In this document: positions 5,880 to 10,672 of the stretch, one piece after another
Position numbering within the stretch: position 1 is the first letter of the stretch
How the letters are laid out: each line of letters begins with the position of its first letter
Assembly: GCA_016758965.1 (NCBI GenBank)
Contig: JAEPRB010000622.1
Location: forward strand, 1-10,672
Length of the DNA stretch: 10,672 bases
Source of the DNA: Circinella minor
Lineage: Eukaryota; Mucoromycota; Mucoromycetes; Mucorales; Lichtheimiaceae
Direction of reading: 5' to 3'
Notes under the pieces: model-generated
What the model was told of the DNA's origin: nothing
Seen by the model: the letters and a program-made list of their open reading frames with translations, nothing else
The model's database searches: none
Program-made: the position numbers and the translations under genes

Positions 5880-8654
5880 ATGACTTATCCACCAACTCAA
5901 TCGGATTCTGATCGACAAGCACTTTTAGCAGATGCCATTGACTGGGCAGTAGCTCATGGACTATTGGTTCGTCCTTCACCTGATAAAGTGAATGATCAAT
6001 TTGTGAATGGTAGTGTAGTGACGCACGCTCCTTTCACTCTTTACCCAACACCATTTCCACGTGCCGAGTTTGAAAAAGCCAAGGGGTTACAACAACCTTG
6101 GAATACCCTTATTCATAAACTGAGTCTGGACGATGCCCTTATTACTGAAGTCATGAAAGAGTAAATATATACATTTATATACGATCCATATATAAATAAT
6201 AGCTTGGCTTTTTTTTTTTTTTTTTGAAACCTTCGGATCCAATAAAAGAAGGATTATAATGTGAAAGGTTGAGGGTGGAAGGAAAAAGAGATATAAAACC
6301 ACACCAAAGAAATAATGATCAGTAGGGAAAAAAAAAGAGTTTACGGGAAAATTAGCAAAAAATAAAAAGGGATGAAGGAACAAGAAAAGGGAATTGAAGC
6401 ATTAGTAGTAGTAACAAGGACAACGACAAAAAAAAAATAGGGGTCATTAAGGATTAAACCAATTTATGCAAATTATTGAATAGATTATCGGATGTCGATG
6501 ATTTCATGCGAAAACTATACGAAATATATCTCAAAACAAAGGAAGAAGGTATTATCCAGGTACATATATACATACATAACAAGAGAATATTATTATAAGA
6601 AGATAATGACGAAAAAGATAAGAGAGAGTGGGATCACATAGAAAAGTGTATTTTATTTTTCTTATTAAAATTAACAAATTTATTATTTAGCGAGCTTCTT
6701 TAGGTATTCATCGATGTGATTATTTACTTCATGCTGAACCTGGAGCCGATACCAAATCTGCACGTATTCAACAAGTAGAATTTAATACAATTGCATCAAG
6801 TTTTGGAAGTTTGAGTACATGTACTAGTCAATTGCACAGGTTTGTTTGTTTCTAGTTAAGGGGAGGGGGGGATTATTATAATTAATTTGTCAAAATCTAT
6901 TGGGATGACGAAATTATTGACTTTTTTTTTTCTTATTTGGGAATCTAAAGATATCTATTACAAGCTTCCGAACGATATGCAAGTGGTGTTATTAATATTG
7001 ATCAATTACCCGAAAATCGTTCTGTCCAAGCTATTGCAGGTGGTATTGCAAGTGCTTGGAAACTTTATGGTAATCCTCAGTAAGTTTATTAATTTTTTAA
7101 TTTTAATCTATCATCTAAAGGGGAAAGGGAAACCCCCCCAACAATAAACTATATTGTATAAATTAAATAAATGTTTTTTTGTCAGTGCGCGTGTTATGAT
7201 GGTAGTACAACCAGGTGAAAGAAACGTATTTGATCAACGATGGATAGAGTATAACTTATTAGAAAGGTAAAAAGAATATACATTAAATTCGAATTTTCCC
7301 GAATAATTTCTTGGTTTTACCATTCACATATACCACGTGGAGATTTCAAATGGCTTACATACAAGAGTGTTTATTATTAAATATAAATTCATAGTCATGG
7401 TATTCGTTTATTACGTCGTACATTGGAAGAAATTGAGGATAGAGGAACGTTAGACCCAAAAACAAAAGCATTAACAATGTAAGGAAAACATAAAAAAAAA
7501 AGTGATATATAATTCTTTTTTTTTTTTTGGGTGGAGGATTTGCAAGTTATAACTAACTTTTTTTTTTTTTTTTCATTTTTGATAAAAAAAAAAAAAATTA
7601 GTGATGGCCATGAAATTGCTGTAACATATTTCCGGTCTGGATATGCTCCTACAGATTATCCAACATCCAAGGTAAAAAGAAAAAATCACACACATATTTG
7701 AACACAGGATAAATAAAAAAAAAGCGAGATGGGATTATTTAAAAAAGAAAATAAGAGAATTTTGATCTATGGATTTTTTTTTTGTTTATTTTCGAGAAGG
7801 AAATCAACATGTTGTCGGATTACCAAGTTAAAAATGTTGCGATTCTCTTCGTTTTCGTGTACACCTCGTTAACGCACAATACCAATTTTTTTTTTCAAAA
7901 AATGAATAATAATAGGAATGGGATGCAAGACTTAAAGTAGAACGTTCCCTTTCAATCAAATGTCCAACAGCAGCTTATCAAATTGTTGGTGCAAAGAAAA
8001 TACAACAATTATTATCTGTTCCTGGTCGACTTGAACGTTATGTAGATGTATACACCGCAGATCTTTTGCGTGAATCATTTACTGGTCTTTATCCATTCGA
8101 TAACTCACCTGAAGGACAACAAGCATATAAATTAGCATTAGAGGATCCTGAACGATTTGTCATGAAACCACAACGAGAAGGTGGTGGTAATAATATTTAT
8201 GGTGAAGAAATTATTGATACATTAAAGAAATTGACAGTAGAAGAACGTTCTGCATTTATTCTTATGGAGTTGATTCGTAGTCCTCCTTTGGATAATTTGA
8301 TGGTACGAGAAGGTAAACTAATTGAAGGAGAAGTAGCAAGCGAACTTGGTATCTATGGTATTTATTTAAAGTAAGTAAAATATTTTTTTTTGTGATGAAG
8401 AGATAAAATGGTGCGAGCAGTTGAGGAAGTTATATTATATCTATAGTTGTATATATACATACATATGTATTTATAAAAATATCGTACAAAAAAAAAAAAC
8501 AAATTAAATAATGATGTTTTTCAATTACAGTGATGGTGAAAAAGCTATTGTAAACGAAATAGGTGGACATTTACTTCGAACCAAGGCACATGCAACAAAG
8601 GAAGGGGGTGTTGCTGCAGGATTTGCTGTTATTGATAGTCCATTACTTGTATGA
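5880..8654 (+). CDS. GSH2: Glutathione synthetase, eukaryotic type (nine exons, 482 residues)
   Basis: It joins gamma-glutamylcysteine and glycine with ATP to make glutathione, the second step of glutathione synthesis; family members are cytosolic homodimers with an ATP-grasp fold. Exons: 5880-6160, 6484-6559, 6691-6839, 6951-7079, 7186-7266, 7395-7478, 7602-7671, 7916-8370 and 8531-8654; all phases match and the stop is TGA 8652-8654. Hallmarks in order: DWAVAHGLLVRP (21-32); HAPFTLYPTPFP (48-59); LGIHRCDYL (123-131); QVEFNTIASSFG (148-158) with metal ligands Glu149 and Asn151; ERNVFDQR (223-230), substrate contacts; YFRSGY (276-281); the Gly-rich ATP loop KPQREGGGNN (374-383) with metal ligand Glu378; ILME (405-408); LLRTKA (456-461); and the Ala-rich lid EGGVAAGFAVIDSP (466-479). 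Length fits the family (about 470-490). ATG 5880 gives the usual N terminus with no targeting signal. No expected catalytic residue is missing. Gene symbol follows yeast usage. Confidence 0.97.
6161..8530 (+). other. Eight introns of the glutathione synthetase gene
   Basis: Introns are 6161-6483 (323 bp), 6560-6690 (131), 6840-6950 (111), 7080-7185 (106), 7267-7394 (128), 7479-7601 (123), 7672-7915 (244) and 8371-8530 (160). All begin GT and end AG. Donors include GTAAAT, GTACAT, GTTTGT, GTAAGT, GTAAAA and GTAAGG. Six of the eight interrupt a codon after its second base (phase 2); introns 2 and 7 are phase 0. They carry long T or A runs (for example 7558-7573 and 7584-7597), much more A+T than the exons. 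The first acceptor was fixed at 6483 because other nearby AGs either break the frame or leave a stop at 6455-6457 in frame. Confidence 0.9.
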
Positions 8655-8686
8655 CGCTAATGTTTTTTTTTTGTCCAATTTATATT

Positions 8687-8692
8687 AATAAA
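8687..8692 (+). terminator. Poly(A) signal of the glutathione synthetase gene
   Basis: AATAAA occurs 32 bases after the stop codon, preceded by a T-rich stretch. Spacing and sequence fit a fungal 3'-end processing signal; the cleavage site itself is not marked. Confidence 0.6.
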
Positions 8693-10200
8693 AGAAAAAT
8701 AATTGATTTACACTATTTGCATATGAAATAATACTGTAATTATAAATACTGTATCAACTAAACTCTTACCAGATCATACTTATTGCTGTGGTAATCAGTT
8801 ATTAACGATGATCGACCCATTAATGAGGAAAATAATTGATTAAAATATTTATAGCAATAACAATAATAACACCAAAACTATATTTATCATTCATAATTTT
8901 TAACATTGGAATATACATATAACTATTAATAATATCATAAACATATTAATACTAAGTATACGATGATATGCTGTGATAAAACTAATTATATAATAATCAG
9001 CTGGTTATTTCAACACCAAAAACTTACATACATTGTGTAGTGTCAACATGGAATCAAGAATGTAAAAATACCGGAGATTCTAAGGGTTTACCCCTGATAA
9101 AGCTAAAAAGGATCATCCTAAGAACAAGGTTATCATACCTCAAGATAAAATTCTTTAAGATACATTCTTCAGATGACATACCAGAAATAACTCATCATAA
9201 TAAACAATTCATATAAATAGACCAAGTAGTACATAGAATAATGCTCTTTATCTTATTTTTAAGAATAAACACTGTTTCAAAGGACTCATCATTTTATTTA
9301 CTTTTTTTATTATCGAATTAAATTATTATTCTATCGTACACCTTACATATACTATTTTAGTTTCATTCACTCAATTGGTATTATTCTTACCCTGATCCAT
9401 ACCGTAGTAATAATTTCATATATATATATATCAATTTCCAAAGACAATTTACAACAGATAGAACCTTTTTCTTTCTTTCCTCGATTTTTTTAATTAATCT
9501 TTTAAAATAAATTTCTTAAAATAAACAATCAATTCTACTATCCAATTTTAATCGGATAAAAACTCACAAATACTTAAGCTTTACACGTGACACTTGTCAG
9601 AAAGGAAAAACTTTTATAAAATGCAAAGAATTGTTTATATAATTTTATCATTAGCATATTAAGACCGCATTCAGCAGGAGAACAAGTGCCATTTAACTAC
9701 ATACGAGAAACAACCAAAAAAACAATTGGGCAACTTAATAATAATTTGTAAAGGCTATTTCCTAATAAAGATATATTATAAAAGAAAAGATCAGTAGTTA
9801 CGAACAATAAACTTAGTCCTTAGAAATAGAGAAGTAATAAGATATTTTTTTAAAAAAAAAGAGTGGAATTAAGAATGATAATAAAAAGAGCTCTGGGAAT
9901 TATAAAACAATAGAAAATAAGAATTTATATATTTATCAAGAAGAACTGTTTAAAGTGAACAAAGCGGGAATAAAAAATGCATTAAGAAATTGGCAACTAT
10001 ATAATATTAAATATCTATTTTTATTTATAAAAAAAAAGGATTTAATGAAATGGTTATAGTAAGCAAGACTGGTTGTACGCTATTAAAAAATTCTATTGAT
10101 TTTACAGGCTATGTAGTAATTCTTTTTCATTTTATATGTTATATATTATACATTATTCATAATAATAAAATAATTAATAAATACAAATAAATATTAATTG
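8693..10200. other. AT-rich spacer, no convincing gene
   Basis: This spacer has stops in all frames and simple repeats, including an alternating AT tract at 9418-9431. A 41-codon minus-strand frame from ATG 9179 to TGA 9056-9054 is the best open piece. It lies in a slightly G+C-richer patch (9000-9180) but shows no recognised motif. I see no RNA gene or mobile-element end. Confidence 0.55.
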
Positions 10201-10202
10201 AC

Positions 10203-10208
10203 TTTATT
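10203..10208 (-). terminator. Possible poly(A) signal for the minus-strand gene at the right edge
   Basis: TTTATT on the plus strand reads AATAAA on the minus strand, about 106 bases after the stop codon at 10317-10315. AATAAA is common in DNA this AT-rich, so position is the main support. Confidence 0.35.
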
Positions 10209-10231
10209 TCTCATGATTTTTTAGTGATAAT

Positions 10232-10275
10232 GGGGGGGGGGGGCTACTACAAGAAGAGTAGTGGTCGTCACTACT
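10232..10275. repeat. Run of 12 G followed by a 7-bp hairpin
   Basis: Twelve consecutive G at 10232-10243 are followed by AGTAGTG (10257-10263) and its perfect reverse complement CACTACT (10269-10275) around a 5-base loop. CTACT just after the G run can pair with the same arm as an alternative fold. It falls in the presumed 3' untranslated region of the minus-strand gene on the right. No function is known. Confidence 0.6.
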
Positions 10276-10314
10276 TTTTCCTTCTCTGATAGATCTTTTT
10301 AATTATTACCAAGT

Positions 10315-10455
10315 TTATTCGAGGCGGTTATTGTTTGCATCAAATAGGTCATAGGAAAATTGATCGAATGTACCTTTAGCAACAAGATATCCACCTGCTG
10401 GACAATTGAAAGTATATTTTTCTCCACGCTCTTGACCATCCTTTGAATAAAATAG
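10315..10455 (-). CDS. Last exon of an unrecognised minus-strand gene (3' partial)
   Basis: On the minus strand, a pyrimidine-rich acceptor (TTTCATTTTATAG, ending at 10456) is followed by 46 codons and a TAA at 10317-10315. The peptide starts LFYSKDGQERGEKYTFNC and continues GGYLVAKGTFDQFSYDLF, a mix of beta-prone and polar residues with no low complexity. Codon choice (A/T endings, GGT, GAA) matches the glutathione synthetase exons. The exon is phase 0. No donor in the remaining 217 bases fits that phase, so the upstream exon lies outside the window. A second minus frame is also open here but has poorer codon pattern. I do not recognise the family; nothing suggests a link to glutathione metabolism. 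Confidence 0.5.
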   Translation of the reverse strand, partial: LFYSKDGQERGEKYTFNCPAGGYLVAKGTFDQFSYDLFDANNNRLE

Positions 10456-10601
10456 CTATAAAATGAAATATAGAGCAAAAATAAAAAAGATGTAGAGATA
10501 TATACACGTATTGTTAATAGCTACTATCTCATTTACATTAATAAATTTTTACTTTATTAATTAACCCCTATTATTTCCTCCCCCCCCCAAAAAAAAAATA
10601 G

Positions 10602-10672
10602 TGATGTGTCACGTAGTTCAGAAGTATCGATATCTATTTATTTACGCCAACCACCTAAATCTCAAGGTTCTC
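10602..10672 (+). CDS. Possible plus-strand exon running off the right edge (unrecognised)
   Basis: An acceptor-like AAAAATAG ending at 10601 precedes an open frame that continues to the window edge (contains DVSRSSEVSISIYLRQPP). The acceptor context, a long A run then TAG and T, is like that of intron 6 in the glutathione synthetase gene. All three minus frames contain stops here, so the minus strand is not coding through it. The stretch lies where the intron of the opposite-strand gene at 10455 should be, which is a conflict unless the genes are nested or one call is wrong. With only 23 codons visible, the call is weak. Confidence 0.3.

Noticed and set aside
6087..6383. 98-codon minus-strand frame.
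   Set aside because: It overlaps exon 1 and intron 1 of glutathione synthetase in antisense and is rich in Phe/Leu from A runs.
6887..7147. 86-codon plus-strand frame.
   Set aside because: It is a shifted frame over intron 3, exon 4 and intron 4; the correct frame of exon 4 matches glutathione synthetase.
9054..9179. 41-codon minus-strand frame beginning MSSEECILKN.
   Set aside because: Short, isolated, with no splice sites or family match; described only within the spacer.

Overview
The window looks like nuclear DNA of a fungus, most likely an early-diverging one (Mucoromycota is my guess; no marker here proves it). The reasons are very AT-rich spacers full of A/T homopolymers, a eukaryotic-type glutathione synthetase split by eight short GT-AG introns, and pyrimidine-rich leaders.

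Layout. 1-470: a patch richer in G+C than its surroundings, open in several frames on both strands, probably gene or element debris or the edge of a gene outside the window. 470-1856: AT-rich DNA with no convincing gene. 1857-2957: a decayed minus-strand transposase gene, which I read as Mutator-like (MULE) from its motif order. It has premature stops, frame changes, one intron still in matching phase, and an inverted repeat at its broken 3' end. 3134-3917: more minus-strand coding-like DNA, a Gly/Ala-rich frame and a Ser/Thr/Pro-rich frame, possibly the 5' exons of the same gene. 3918-5750: AT-rich, empty. 5880-8654: the one clear, intact gene, glutathione synthetase (plus strand, nine exons, 482 residues), followed by a poly(A) signal. 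8693-10200: AT-rich, empty. 10203-10672: the last exon of an unrecognised minus-strand gene with its poly(A) signal, and a possible plus-strand exon running off the right edge.

The only cellular function that can be named firmly is the second step of glutathione synthesis. The other coding-like DNA is either transposon debris or gene ends cut by the window. I found no tRNA, rRNA, CRISPR array or bacterial-type operon. The least expected item is the transposase relic, which shows up only when short reading-frame pieces in three frames are put in order.
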